The notes under the pieces were generated by a model. It saw nothing but the letters and a program-made list of their open reading frames with translations. It searched no databases and was not told where the DNA came from. The position numbers were made by a program, and so were the translations under genes. This document shows positions 53,263-63,357 of a stretch of 64,000 nt of DNA, in pieces; the first letter of the stretch is position 1; each line of letters starts with the position of its first letter. This stretch comes from Dendrolimus kikuchii (Eukaryota; Arthropoda; Insecta; Lepidoptera; Lasiocampidae): the NCBI GenBank assembly GCA_019925095.2, contig JAHHIN020000030.1, forward strand, positions 2,384,501 through 2,448,500. The letters run 5' to 3'.

Positions 53263-54720
53263 ATGTCGCAGTCGGTGGGAGAGAAAGTCCCTCCTGATAG
53301 GGGGAGACATTCTTTAGGAATGGAAGTGGGCGAATCTCATGCTATTGGCCAAACTAAGGAGAAATTACGGGCTAAACGTTCTTTAGAGGCTCCTTCAAAT
53401 ACCCCCGAGAAAAGAATTTTGCCCCCTTCAGTCTCTATCCAACACACATACACCAGACCTGGATTTGAGGCAAACTCGGATCTCAGGTATTCTGAGTCTG
53501 ACTCAGGCCCTTTTATTGTTTACGTTACGGGTCCCGATGTGGACCTGCCCAAATCATCCAACAATATGCGCGCCCTCAAAATAGCCCAAGTTATTTACAA
53601 CAGCAAAGTCTCAGGGGTTGACGAAATAAAAAACATAGGAAGAAACAAAATTTCTATTTATTTTAAAACATTCTCTGAAGCTAACTCATTCTTATCCCAC
53701 CCTCTCCTAGAGTTAAATAATCTTACAGCAATAATTCCCCGTTTCCAACTTACCCGTATGGGTGTAATTCATTCAATCCCTCTAGATTGGTCTTTGGAGG
53801 ACTTGGTTTCATGGACTGAGTGCCGTCCAGAGTCTTCTATAGTAATTAAAGCGAGAAGACTAAATAAAAAAAAACGTGTTGAAGATACAACCTGCTGGGA
53901 ACCCACTGGTACTGTAGTTCTCACCTTTTTAGGCCAATCCCTCCCAAGCCATGTTTATTGTTGCAACCTCTCTCAACCTGTTGGAACATATACCCTTCCC
54001 ACTATACAGTGCCTAAAATGCTGTCGTTTCGGACACATCCGTGACAAATGCCGATCTAACTCACGCTGTTCTCGCTGTGCTGGCCCGCATGAAAATGCCA
54101 CTTGTCAGGTACCTGAGGATAAAATTACTTGTTTGTTTTGTTCTGGTAACCATGCAGCCACTGACTCTAGATGCCCCGAACATGCACGCCAAAGAAACAT
54201 TAAAGTCATAATGTCCACTGAAAATATTGGATATGTTGAGGCAGCCCGTAGATTTAAACCTGTTCGGACTTCATATGCTGACATTTCCTCAACAGTTCCA
54301 AACAAATCTGCCTACATACCCTATCCCTCCCCTAATTCTGTTCCCTCGCCTATGTGCCCTGAACCTTCTCCCAATACTATTCAATCTGCACCAAATTCTT
54401 CATATAGGAAAACCATCTATATACATAGAAAACCTAGACAGGAGCTAGGTACAACATATGATCATCTAGCCCATGCTAATATTGTCTCCTCACCACCTTC
54501 CTCTTTACCAAATGGTTGTGCTCTTGGCGATAACTCCCCTAATATCTCTACCGCTAATGATAATTTAGTACAAATTTTGTCAACAGCTTTAATTAATATA
54601 TTTTCTAAATGTGGTGATATACAACCGTACAATGTCATAGATATGCTTCAAAAAATTATTACGTCACTTATAAACTCTTCTATCCAAAATGGCGAAGGTC
54701 CTTCAATGGAACTGTCGTAG
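53263..54720 (+). CDS. I-clade LINE ORF1, Gag-like zinc-knuckle protein
   Basis: 485 residues. After a disordered N-terminus, residues about 85-225 form an RRM-like / PRE_C2HC-type region (FIVYVTGPDVDLPKSS, NKISIYFKTFSEANSF, IPLDWSLEDLVSWTECRP). Residues about 245-310 hold three C/H clusters: CLKCCRFGHIRDKC, CSRCAGPHENATC and CLFCSGNHAATDSRC. A Pro/Ser-rich stretch precedes a helical C-terminus (LVQILSTALINIFSKCGDI). It should package the element's RNA. The last 32 nt overlap the start of ORF2, so translation of ORF2 may depend on reinitiation or a -1 event. Confidence 0.9.
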   Translation: MSQSVGEKVPPDRGRHSLGMEVGESHAIGQTKEKLRAKRSLEAPSNTPEKRILPPSVSIQHTYTRPGFEANSDLRYSESDSGPFIVYVTGPDVDLPKSSNNMRALKIAQVIYNSKVSGVDEIKNIGRNKISIYFKTFSEANSFLSHPLLELNNLTAIIPRFQLTRMGVIHSIPLDWSLEDLVSWTECRPESSIVIKARRLNKKKRVEDTTCWEPTGTVVLTFLGQSLPSHVYCCNLSQPVGTYTLPTIQCLKCCRFGHIRDKCRSNSRCSRCAGPHENATCQVPEDKITCLFCSGNHAATDSRCPEHARQRNIKVIMSTENIGYVEAARRFKPVRTSYADISSTVPNKSAYIPYPSPNSVPSPMCPEPSPNTIQSAPNSSYRKTIYIHRKPRQELGTTYDHLAHANIVSSPPSSLPNGCALGDNSPNISTANDNLVQILSTALINIFSKCGDIQPYNVIDMLQKIITSLINSSIQNGEGPSMELS

Positions 54721-57700
54721 TGTTAATAATAAAAAACATGAAGTATCTTTTTTAATTAATCAGTTTAATCCTTACCTTTTTGCCCTCTCTGAAACATGGT
54801 TGAACCCTGGTTCTTTATTTCGAGTGCCTGGGTTTTCATGTATCCGAGATGATAGATCGGATGGTTGGGCTGGTTGTGCTATTCTTGTTAGAAGAAATAT
54901 TACATTCTCCCGTTTCACCCTCCCCCCTCACTCCCCAGATATTAATATTGTAGCTGTCCGTTGTCTTAATATAACATTTGTGTCTGTCTACATCCCTTAC
55001 CCCAATGCTCTCCTCATACAAGAACTTTTCTCCCTCTTATGCCATCTTCCTGTCCCTCTCCTCATTCTAGGAGACCTAAATATCCGCCATACTTTGTGGG
55101 GTTCAGCTTCCTGTGATCCTATTGCTCCAGCATTTCTTGATATCTTAAATGATCTAAACTTATGCATCATTAATGATGGAACCCCTACGCGTAGAGTCTC
55201 TCCCCTTCAAAATCCGAGTGCCCCTGACCTTACTTTATCCTCTCCCTCCATAGCCTACTCTCTTTCATGGTCTGTTCTTTCTAACTGTTATGGAAGTGAC
55301 CATCTCCCTATTCTTTGTTCCTTGCCTGATTCTTCACCCCCTCCTGTCACTCCAATCCCTCTCTTGAGATTTAGACTCGCACTAGCTGACTGGCATAAGT
55401 TCTCTTCCTTGGTACAAAGTAAATTAAACTCTCTTCCTGATGTTTCTTCTCTGAATTTTACTTCCCTATATGATGAGTATGTATCTGCATTGACATCTGC
55501 TGCTGAGCAATCAATCCCCTTAAAAAACTCTGTAAAAAATAAAATTCCCTCCCCTGCTTGGTGGGATTCTGAATGTTCCGCTATAGTAAAAAAGCGCAAA
55601 GAAGCGGAGATTAAATTTACCAGGAGCCTCACATATGATAATTACCTAGAATTTCAGAAAGTCTCTGCTTCCTCTAAAAGACTGTTGCGTTCAAAAAAAA
55701 AAAAAGGTTGGCAAGCCTTCTGCGAATCCCTTTCTCCCAGGACTCCAGCTTCTATGATATGGAAGAAAATAAAAGCCTTTAGAAAGTCCCAAAGTGACGA
55801 TAATATTAATTCCAATAATCCATCTTCCTGGCTTCCCAATTTCATGCACAAGCTTGCACCTCCTTTTGTTCCCCTTGAACCTTGTCCCCCCATCAGTTGT
55901 TCCCCTTCAGATGAGTTGAATCCCATGAATTCTAAATTTTCCTTTGGAGAACTATGCGCTGCCCTAGATCATCTCCGAGACTCTTCTCCTGGAGTAGACG
56001 GCATTACTTATTCCTTTGTAATTCAGTCCTGTGAATCTTCTAAGCATTTTCTACTGAACCTTCTGAATCAGATTTTTCTCTCCGGATCTATCCCAGAGTC
56101 TTGGAAAAAGCAAATAATTGTTCCAATATTAAAACCTGGCAAGGATGCTTCAGACCCTGATGCTTATAGACCTATAGCCCTATCTTCAGTCCTTGCTAAA
56201 ATTATGGAGCATTTAATTAAAAATCGACTCGAGTGGATCGTAGAAAGCAAAGGCATATTAGCCAACAGCCAGTTTGGTTTTAGACGAGGTTTAGGTACAA
56301 TGGACAGTCTCAGCCTTATTACCTCAGACATCAGATTAGCTTTTTCCCGAAATGAACATGTCGTAGGAGTCTTTTTAGACATAACGTCTGCATACGACAA
56401 CGTCAACCTTCAAATACTCAGGCAGAAGCTGCACAATCTGAGTATCCCCCCGAGGATTGTCAACATTGTTTCCAATATGTTCATGGAGAGATCAATCTCC
56501 GTCCGCGTTTCGGGAATCGACTCCCCCCCGCGTCTTGTATGGAAAGGTTTACCCCAAGGCTCTGTCCTCAGCCCGATCCTCTATAACATTTATACGGCTG
56601 ATTTAGAATCTTCTGTAAGCTGCTTTTGCAAAGCCCTTCAGTATGCCGATGACATTGCTCTATATGCCACTTCTGACTCTTTCAGTGATGCTTCAAACCG
56701 TATCAATTCTGCTCTTTTTTATCTTAACTCATGGCTTTCAGAGCACGGTTTGTCACTTTCTGCTTCAAAAAGTTCGGCTGTAATATTCTCCCGCAAAAGA
56801 GATATTCCTGCCCTAGACATTCACATTAACAATCATCCAATCCAAATTGCTAACTCTGTTAAATTCCTAGGTGTCTTCCTCGATGCCAAACTTTCAGGCC
56901 TCCCCCATCTCAATTATATTTGCGCAAAAACAGAAAAAAACACTAACGTAATTCGAGCCCTGTCAGGTGTTAGGTGGGGATCTCACCCCTATTGTCAGAA
57001 GCTGCTTTATAATGCCATCATCCGCAGCCATTTTGACTATGCCTGCTTCATATTGGAACCCTGCAGTAAATCCGCTCTCATGAAACTGGAACGCATACAA
57101 GCCAAATGCCTCAGAATCATCACAGGCGCAATGAAATCTTCTCCAATAAATGCCCTTCAGGTTGAGTGTGTAGACCCTCCTCTTGCTCTTCGCAGGCAGC
57201 TTCTGTCGGACAGATTCTTTTATAAAGTGATAGAGCTCTCAGATCATCCCCTTCTAGGTATCTTAGATCAACTCCTTCAAATATCGTTCACATCTAGTTA
57301 TTGGACTCACAAATGTCTTCCACTTCTTATAAATTCGTATAAGAAACTAGTAGATCTCCCTCTTGGCATTTTCCAGAATTATAAAAATCCTGTTTTTGAG
57401 TCAAGTTTTGAAAGCCTTATTTATAAACCTAATGTTATTCTAAATCTAGATATTCACAAAAATTCTCCAGATGCTAATCAATTATTTTGTAAAATTACGC
57501 AGGATCGTTGGCCAGACCACCTTCAGTTTTTCACCGATGCATCACGGCTATCTCAAAATGGCCCTGTTGGTTCAGCTATTTGGATTCCCAAATACAAAAT
57601 TATTTTAAATTTCAAAATTCCTCCTCCTAGTTCTGTGTTCACTGGCGAATCAATCGCTATTCTAGAAGCCGTCCTTTATATTGAATCCCATAACATAAGT

Positions 57701-58387
57701 AAATCTATCATTTTTACTGATTCCTTAAGCTCCCTACAGGATATCTCAAAATTACCTTTGCATGCTAAACATAACTTTGTCATCTCCCTAAAAATAAAGG
57801 AAGCCCTCTTTCGTTGTCACTCGTCTGGTTTAGATATAGTACTTGCCTGGATCCCAGGTCACTGTGGAATTGGTGGAAATGAGATTGCCGACTGTTGCGC
57901 CAAGGAAGCTGTCTGTTCGGGTAGTAACAAATATAATAAATGCTTTCCCCGCGATTTACGTTCTCTCGCGCGGCCCCAGATGTTTGAGACTTGGAATGGT
58001 ATCTGGCAACAGTCCCGTCTGACTGTTGGCAGATACTACGGTAGTTTGCAACCAACATTACGTCCCAAACCTTGGTTCTTCAACTATAGAAAACTACCCA
58101 AAAAAGTTATATCAACTATAATTCGCCTGCGTCTTGGCCACTGTTGCTGTCCTGTATTTCTTGCAAAATTAAGAATTCGCGATAATTCTCTCTGTGAGTG
58201 CGGCTTAGCTGACGGCTCTGTCCATCACATTTTTTTCGAATGTCCCAAAATAGTTTCTCCCCTCTACAGTATATTACTCAAAGATTTTCCCCGACCGGTC
58301 AATGTGGACTTTCTTCTTACCGTAGCTGATAGTAGACATGTACATATATTATCAAAGTTTTTAACAATAAATAACATCTATCTCTAA
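54689..58387 (+). CDS. I-clade LINE ORF2: endonuclease, RT and RNase H, intact
   Basis: 1,232 residues. Endonuclease 1-225: LQWNCRSVNNKKHEV, ALSETWLNPGSLF, LGDLNIRHTLWG, YGSDHLPILCSL. Reverse transcriptase about 430-730: PGVDGITYSF, YRPIALSSVLAKIMEHL, QFGFRRGLGTMDS, FLDITSAYDNV, LPQGSVLSPILYN and QYADDIALY. RNase H about 945-1075: FTDAS, TGESIAILEA, FTDSLSS and GHCGIGGNEIAD, giving all catalytic acids. A C-terminal cluster CECGLADGSVHHIFFEC follows. Nicks DNA, copies RNA and removes template RNA. No lesion seen. Confidence 0.95.
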   Translation: MAKVLQWNCRSVNNKKHEVSFLINQFNPYLFALSETWLNPGSLFRVPGFSCIRDDRSDGWAGCAILVRRNITFSRFTLPPHSPDINIVAVRCLNITFVSVYIPYPNALLIQELFSLLCHLPVPLLILGDLNIRHTLWGSASCDPIAPAFLDILNDLNLCIINDGTPTRRVSPLQNPSAPDLTLSSPSIAYSLSWSVLSNCYGSDHLPILCSLPDSSPPPVTPIPLLRFRLALADWHKFSSLVQSKLNSLPDVSSLNFTSLYDEYVSALTSAAEQSIPLKNSVKNKIPSPAWWDSECSAIVKKRKEAEIKFTRSLTYDNYLEFQKVSASSKRLLRSKKKKGWQAFCESLSPRTPASMIWKKIKAFRKSQSDDNINSNNPSSWLPNFMHKLAPPFVPLEPCPPISCSPSDELNPMNSKFSFGELCAALDHLRDSSPGVDGITYSFVIQSCESSKHFLLNLLNQIFLSGSIPESWKKQIIVPILKPGKDASDPDAYRPIALSSVLAKIMEHLIKNRLEWIVESKGILANSQFGFRRGLGTMDSLSLITSDIRLAFSRNEHVVGVFLDITSAYDNVNLQILRQKLHNLSIPPRIVNIVSNMFMERSISVRVSGIDSPPRLVWKGLPQGSVLSPILYNIYTADLESSVSCFCKALQYADDIALYATSDSFSDASNRINSALFYLNSWLSEHGLSLSASKSSAVIFSRKRDIPALDIHINNHPIQIANSVKFLGVFLDAKLSGLPHLNYICAKTEKNTNVIRALSGVRWGSHPYCQKLLYNAIIRSHFDYACFILEPCSKSALMKLERIQAKCLRIITGAMKSSPINALQVECVDPPLALRRQLLSDRFFYKVIELSDHPLLGILDQLLQISFTSSYWTHKCLPLLINSYKKLVDLPLGIFQNYKNPVFESSFESLIYKPNVILNLDIHKNSPDANQLFCKITQDRWPDHLQFFTDASRLSQNGPVGSAIWIPKYKIILNFKIPPPSSVFTGESIAILEAVLYIESHNISKSIIFTDSLSSLQDISKLPLHAKHNFVISLKIKEALFRCHSSGLDIVLAWIPGHCGIGGNEIADCCAKEAVCSGSNKYNKCFPRDLRSLARPQMFETWNGIWQQSRLTVGRYYGSLQPTLRPKPWFFNYRKLPKKVISTIIRLRLGHCCCPVFLAKLRIRDNSLCECGLADGSVHHIFFECPKIVSPLYSILLKDFPRPVNVDFLLTVADSRHVHILSKFLTINNIYL

Positions 58388-58559
58388 TGTAGTTAGTCTA
58401 ACACTCTATGTTTTGTGTTGTCCTCAGGATCTCAGAAAGTGATTTGGAAGATCACCGACCAAATTTTTCTTTTCGCATTTATACTCTTATATGCACCTGA
58501 CATTTTACCACCTACTGTGACATTGGCCAAATCAATGCAAACTGCGTTGGAGCCATAAT

Positions 58560-59520
58560 CCAAGTCACTCGAATGCGTGTTGCTCGTAACATCCCACTTG
58601 ATTGGACCCTAGAAGATCTAGTGTCAACTACAGAATGCCGGCCAGGTTTTCCAGTAGTTATCAAAGCCAGACGTCTTAATAGGAAAAAACGTGCTGAAGG
58701 TAAAACTATTTGGGAACCCACAGGTACTGTGGTGTGTACTTTCTTAGGCCAAAACTTACCAGAACGTATTTATTCTTGCAACATTACCTGTTGAGCGCTA
58801 CATCTTACCAACAATTCAGTGCCATAAGTGTTGTCGATTCGGTCATGTCCGAGACCAATGCCGCTCAAGTCTTCGTTGCTCTCGCTGTGCCGGCCCCCAT
58901 GATGCTACAACCTGCAAAGTTCCGGATGACAAAATCTCTTGTCTATATTGCTCAGGAAATCATTTAGCTACCGAATCCAAGTGCCCTGAACATTCTCGAC
59001 AAAAATTAATAAAAAATGCAATGTCTGAAGATAATGTTAGCTATATTGAAGCAGCACGGGCATTTCCTGCAGTCCGTACCCCTATGCTGATATCGTCAAT
59101 TCTCCACAACCTCTAATATTTGGCCAAAGTAATATCCATTCTCGCCCAACTATCCCCTCGACTTCTTCTAATCAACACCCTCCATCGTCCTCCTATAAAA
59201 AGTTAGTGTTTATAGAGCGATGCCCTAGACCTGCCTTAGGGAAATCCTATGATGTACAATCACATGGTAATATTACTGCTACCCCCTCCTCCTCTATGTC
59301 CAATGGTTGTGCTCTAGGCCCTCAATGTCAAGATATCTTACAAAGCGAAAACTTAGCTGAACTTCTGTCTTTGACATTAATAAATATATTCTCCAAGTTC
59401 GGAGAATTGATACCGTACAATGTCCTCCAAACTTCACAATCACTTATTACTACTCTTTTAAATTCCCACACCAAAAATGGCGACATTCCTTCAGTGGAAC
59501 TGTCACAGCATAGTAAATAA
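58560..59520 (+). pseudogene. I-clade ORF1, truncated and frameshifted
   Basis: The first piece 58573-58793 covers IPLDWTLEDLVSTTECRPGF to RIYSCNIT. After a shift near 58785, ERYILPTIQCHKCCRFGHV and the other two knuckles (CSRCAGPHDATTC, CLYCSGNHLATESKC) continue. A second shift near 59085 leads to the C-terminal piece 59206-59520 (LLSLTLINIFSKFGELIPYN). Dead as a protein. Confidence 0.88.
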
Positions 59521-62500
59521 AAAACATGACATTATTTATCTTTTAAATACTTTTAAACCCATTATTTTTGCTGTCTCTGAGACATGGTTAAAACCTGGCT
59601 CCCTATTTAGGGTGCCAGGGTACTCCTGTCTGCGGGACGACAGAGATGATGGACGTGCAGGATGTGCTATCCTTGTGAATAGGAAAGTATGCTTCTCACA
59701 AATAACCCTCCCCCCTCATTCTTCTGGTTTTAACATTGTGGCAGTTTATATAAAATCATTTAACATTACTTTCGTTTCTTTATACATTCCATACCCAAAT
59801 ATTAACCTTCTTCAGGAATTATCATCTATCCTATCATCATTCCGTAATCCTATGATTATTCAGGGAGATTTCAATATACGCCACACTATATGGGGTGCAC
59901 CTGTGTGTGACTCTATCTCACCTCAGTTTATTGAAATCCTTGATAATCTAAATTTGTGCATCTTAAATGATGGGACTCCAACTTGTCGAGTTTCACCCGT
60001 GCAAAATGTTAGTGTACCTGATTTAACACTTTGCTCTCCTTCTTTAACAAGTAGATTATCATGGTCAGTTATTTCTCATTCTTATGGTAGTGATCACCTC
60101 CCTATCCTAACTACCCTGTCAGACTCTTCGCCCCCAGCTCTAAGTCCCGCTCCTCTTTTAAAATATAGATTATGTGAAGCCGATTGGGATAAATTTTCCT
60201 CCTTGGTCCAGAATAAAATTAACTCTCTCCCGGAAGTTTTTCAACACAATGCTCTATCTGCTTATTCTGAATTTATATCTACCCTCTCTTCGGCGGCATC
60301 AGAATCAATTCCCCTAAAGAATTGTGCCCAGTCCAAAATTCCTTCTCCAGCATGGTGGGATTCTGAATGCTCCAGCAGTGTGAAACAGCGAAAGCTTGCA
60401 GAATCAAAATTTATAATGACTCCAAACTTATCCAACTTTTTAGATTTCAAAAAAATTGTTGCCCGTTCTAAACGACTTCTTCGTAAAAAGAAACGCTTGG
60501 GATGGCAATCATTCTGTGAGAGCCTATCTCCTAGAACTCCTTCGGCTTTCATATGGCGAAAAATAAAAACATTTCGGAAATCTCAAATAGATTCAAACTG
60601 CACAACAAACGACCCTTCTTGGCTTCACCAATTTACGAACAAACTTGCTCCCTCTTATGTTCCTCCTAATCCCAATCTACCATCCCTTGTGTCTTCCATT
60701 CCTGACCCAATGAATTCGGAGTTCTCCTTTGCAGAACTGTCCTGTGCCTTAGATCACCTCCGTGATTCAACTCCAGGTATTGATGGTATTCCATATTCAT
60801 TTATTTCTAAATCTTCTGACTCTGTTAAAGTCTATTTTCTTAATTTAATTAATAACTTTTTTAAATCCGGTTCTACCCCTTCTTCATGGAAAATTCAAAT
60901 TATTGTTCCAATACTAAAATCTGGAAAAAGCCCTTCAGATCCAAATTCATATCGCCCTATAGCATTATCCTCTACCTTGACAAAAATCATGGAGCACCTC
61001 ATTAAAAATCGGCTAGAATGGATCATCGAAAATCGTGACTTACTACCCAGTAGCCAGTTCGGGTTCAGAAGAGGAAGAGGGACTATGGACAGCTTAAGCC
61101 TTCTTACCACAAACATACGAGCTGCATTTTCACAAAATGAACATGTTGTTGGTGTATTCCTAGATATTACTTCCGCTTATGACAGTGTCAACCTCCACCT
61201 ACTCAGGCAGAAAATGCTCAAGCTGAGTATACCTGTGAGAATGATAAACATCATTTGCGAAATGTTCATGGAACGGTCCATTATGGTTCGATCCCCTGAT
61301 GGCAAATTATCCTCCCCAAGGCTCGTGTGGAAGGGTCTCCCCCAAGGTTCTGTCCTCAGCCCCATTCTGTATAATATATACACAGCAGACTTAGATACCT
61401 CTGTAAATTGCTTCTGCAACATACTCCAATATGCTGATGATATAGCCTTATATGTTTCATCAAACTCGTTTTCGGATGCTAGTTCTCGTTTAAACTCCGC
61501 TCTATACTACCTTAACTCTTGGCTGCTGGATCATGACCTGTCCCTTTCATCCACAAAAAATAATGTAGTTATTTTTACTCGTAAAAGAGTCCCCCCTGTT
61601 CTCGATATAAAAGTGAATAACTGTCCCATTCAAATAGTTGATTCTGTGAAATTTTTAGGGGTTTTTCTAGACTCAAAACTCTCTGGCATCCCTCATCTAA
61701 AATATATCTGTGAGAAAGCGGAAAAAAATGTCAATATCCTTAGAGCTCTTTCTGGAGTAAAATGGGGATCACATCCGTACAACCAAAAACTCCTCTATAA
61801 TGCTATAGTCAGGAGCCATTTTGATTATGGTTGCTTTCTTTTAGAACCTTGTCATAAACTTACTCTATCTAAACTGGATGGCATTCAAGCTAAATGCTTG
61901 AGAATCATCACTGGTACCATGAGGTCGTCCCCTACCAACGCTCTTCAAGTTGAATGCCTGGAACCTCCTCTCACTCTGCGTAGACAGCTGTTTGCTGACA
62001 GGTTCTTCTACAAAGCCCTTCAGTTATCGAACCACCCTATCTTAGAAAGTCTTGACAAACTATCCCAACTGACTGAACCCTCTCCCTACTGGAATCACAA
62101 AAGCCTTCCCCCTTTAGTTAATTCTTTCAATCAATTCAAAAACCTTTCTTCTAATGTTTTTCAAAATTACAGGCACCCATTATTCGAAACCGATTTTAAA
62201 AGCTTGATGTTTCGCCCAAGAATAATATTTGACTTTGGTATCGAAAAACATTCTCTGGTTGCCAATCAGCTATTTAATAGTATTTTACTTGAAAAATGGC
62301 CTGATTGGCTCCCAATGTTTACCGATGCATCAAAATTATCTCCAAATGGTCCTACAGGTGCTGCTGTATGGATACCTAAGTATAAAATAATTCTTAATTA
62401 TAAACTCCCCAGTTACAGTTCGGTTTTCACAGGGGAGGCAATCGCCATCCTTGAAGCCACACTCTACATAGAGTCTCATAGGATAAGAAAGTCAATTGTT

Positions 62501-63175
62501 TTCACTGATTCTTTGAGCTGTCTACAAGACATTGCTAAGTCCCCCTTTAGATCTAAGGATATATTTACCATTTCACTTCAAATTAAAGACACTCTTCAAC
62601 GCTGTCATGACATGGGCTTAGAAGTAGTTCTAGCTTGGATTCCCGGCCACTCAGGAATTAGTGGAAATGAGACGGCTGATAACTGTGCCAAACAAGCTGT
62701 CCACTCAGGCTGTGAAAAATTCAACAAGTGCTTTCCTAGGGACCTTCGTACCCTCTCCAAATCCCAAATGTTTAAATCTTGGAGTGAGTTATGGCACCAA
62801 TCCTGCCAATCTAAAGGCAAATACTATGGACAACTTCAACCTCATTTGGCTCAATTTCCTTGGTTCTTCCGATTCCGTAATCTCCCCAAAAAGATGACTT
62901 CAGCTATCATTCGCTTAAGATTAGGTTTTATATGCACCCCAGTCTTTTTGGCTAAGATCAGGGTACGTGATCATTCTCTGTGTGAATGTGGTCTTGCCGA
63001 AGGTTCTCTGGAACACATATTTTTTAACTGTCCAAATTTATCTTCACCCCTTTATGATATTCTGCCCCTTGATATTCCTCGCCCAATTAATATTAATTTC
63101 CTTCTGACTTTAGTTTATAGTAAGCATATATTGATTTTATGTAAATTTTTATCACTTAACAATATATTCCTATAA
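59477..63175 (+). CDS. I-clade LINE ORF2, intact (copy C)
   Basis: 1,232 residues, colinear with copy B. Endonuclease: LQWNCHSIVNKKHDI, AVSETWLKPGSLF, IQGDFNIRHTIWG, YGSDHLPILTTL. RT: PGIDGIPYSF, YRPIALSSTLTKIMEHL, QFGFRRGRGTMDS, FLDITSAYDSV, LPQGSVLSPILYN, QYADDIALY. RNase H: FTDASKLS, TGEAIAILEA, FTDSLSC, GHSGISGNETAD; C-terminal CECGLAEGSLEHIFFNC. The ORF begins 44 nt before the ORF1 stop. It stays open although its ORF1 is broken, so it could supply enzyme in trans only if transcribed from the upstream copy. Confidence 0.95.
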   Translation: MATFLQWNCHSIVNKKHDIIYLLNTFKPIIFAVSETWLKPGSLFRVPGYSCLRDDRDDGRAGCAILVNRKVCFSQITLPPHSSGFNIVAVYIKSFNITFVSLYIPYPNINLLQELSSILSSFRNPMIIQGDFNIRHTIWGAPVCDSISPQFIEILDNLNLCILNDGTPTCRVSPVQNVSVPDLTLCSPSLTSRLSWSVISHSYGSDHLPILTTLSDSSPPALSPAPLLKYRLCEADWDKFSSLVQNKINSLPEVFQHNALSAYSEFISTLSSAASESIPLKNCAQSKIPSPAWWDSECSSSVKQRKLAESKFIMTPNLSNFLDFKKIVARSKRLLRKKKRLGWQSFCESLSPRTPSAFIWRKIKTFRKSQIDSNCTTNDPSWLHQFTNKLAPSYVPPNPNLPSLVSSIPDPMNSEFSFAELSCALDHLRDSTPGIDGIPYSFISKSSDSVKVYFLNLINNFFKSGSTPSSWKIQIIVPILKSGKSPSDPNSYRPIALSSTLTKIMEHLIKNRLEWIIENRDLLPSSQFGFRRGRGTMDSLSLLTTNIRAAFSQNEHVVGVFLDITSAYDSVNLHLLRQKMLKLSIPVRMINIICEMFMERSIMVRSPDGKLSSPRLVWKGLPQGSVLSPILYNIYTADLDTSVNCFCNILQYADDIALYVSSNSFSDASSRLNSALYYLNSWLLDHDLSLSSTKNNVVIFTRKRVPPVLDIKVNNCPIQIVDSVKFLGVFLDSKLSGIPHLKYICEKAEKNVNILRALSGVKWGSHPYNQKLLYNAIVRSHFDYGCFLLEPCHKLTLSKLDGIQAKCLRIITGTMRSSPTNALQVECLEPPLTLRRQLFADRFFYKALQLSNHPILESLDKLSQLTEPSPYWNHKSLPPLVNSFNQFKNLSSNVFQNYRHPLFETDFKSLMFRPRIIFDFGIEKHSLVANQLFNSILLEKWPDWLPMFTDASKLSPNGPTGAAVWIPKYKIILNYKLPSYSSVFTGEAIAILEATLYIESHRIRKSIVFTDSLSCLQDIAKSPFRSKDIFTISLQIKDTLQRCHDMGLEVVLAWIPGHSGISGNETADNCAKQAVHSGCEKFNKCFPRDLRTLSKSQMFKSWSELWHQSCQSKGKYYGQLQPHLAQFPWFFRFRNLPKKMTSAIIRLRLGFICTPVFLAKIRVRDHSLCECGLAEGSLEHIFFNCPNLSSPLYDILPLDIPRPININFLLTLVYSKHILILCKFLSLNNIFL

Positions 63176-63357
63176 TGTAGTTAGTCTAACATAACTGTTT
63201 GTGTTGTCTTGTCCTCAGGTTTCTGGAAAAAGATTACCGACTATGGAAATTTCTTGATTTTGCCAGCTATATTAGCGTCTATTAACACCTGCCTCTTTTA
63301 CTATGACATTGGCAAAATCAATGCCAAAGGCGTTGGAGCCATCAACAACAAAGATAG

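Larger units (their letters stand above)
53136..58557 (+). mobile_element. I-clade LINE (copy B), two open ORFs
   Basis: The 5' end lies near 53136 by position of the last upstream repeat; not proven. ORF1 (53263-54720) and ORF2 (54689-58387) are both unbroken and overlap by 32 nt. The 3' UTR ends GACATTGGCC...GCGTTGGAGCCAT at 58557, matching copy C (63340) and the decayed copy A (21740). RNase H in ORF2 and a three-knuckle ORF1 put it in the I clade. Its 3' end is joined without any flank to the truncated copy C. Confidence 0.88.
58558..63357 (+). mobile_element. I-clade LINE (copy C), 5'-truncated in ORF1, fused to copy B
   Basis: It starts within ORF1 at the IQVTRMRVARNIPLDW equivalent of copy B's RFQLTRMGVIHSIPLDW. 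The broken ORF1 (58560-59520) precedes an intact ORF2 (59477-63175) and a 3' UTR ending GCGTTGGAGCCATCAACAACA at about 63350. Both ORF2 proteins have the same length but differ at roughly one residue in four by eye, so B and C are distinct subfamilies, not a recent tandem duplication. Confidence 0.85.
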
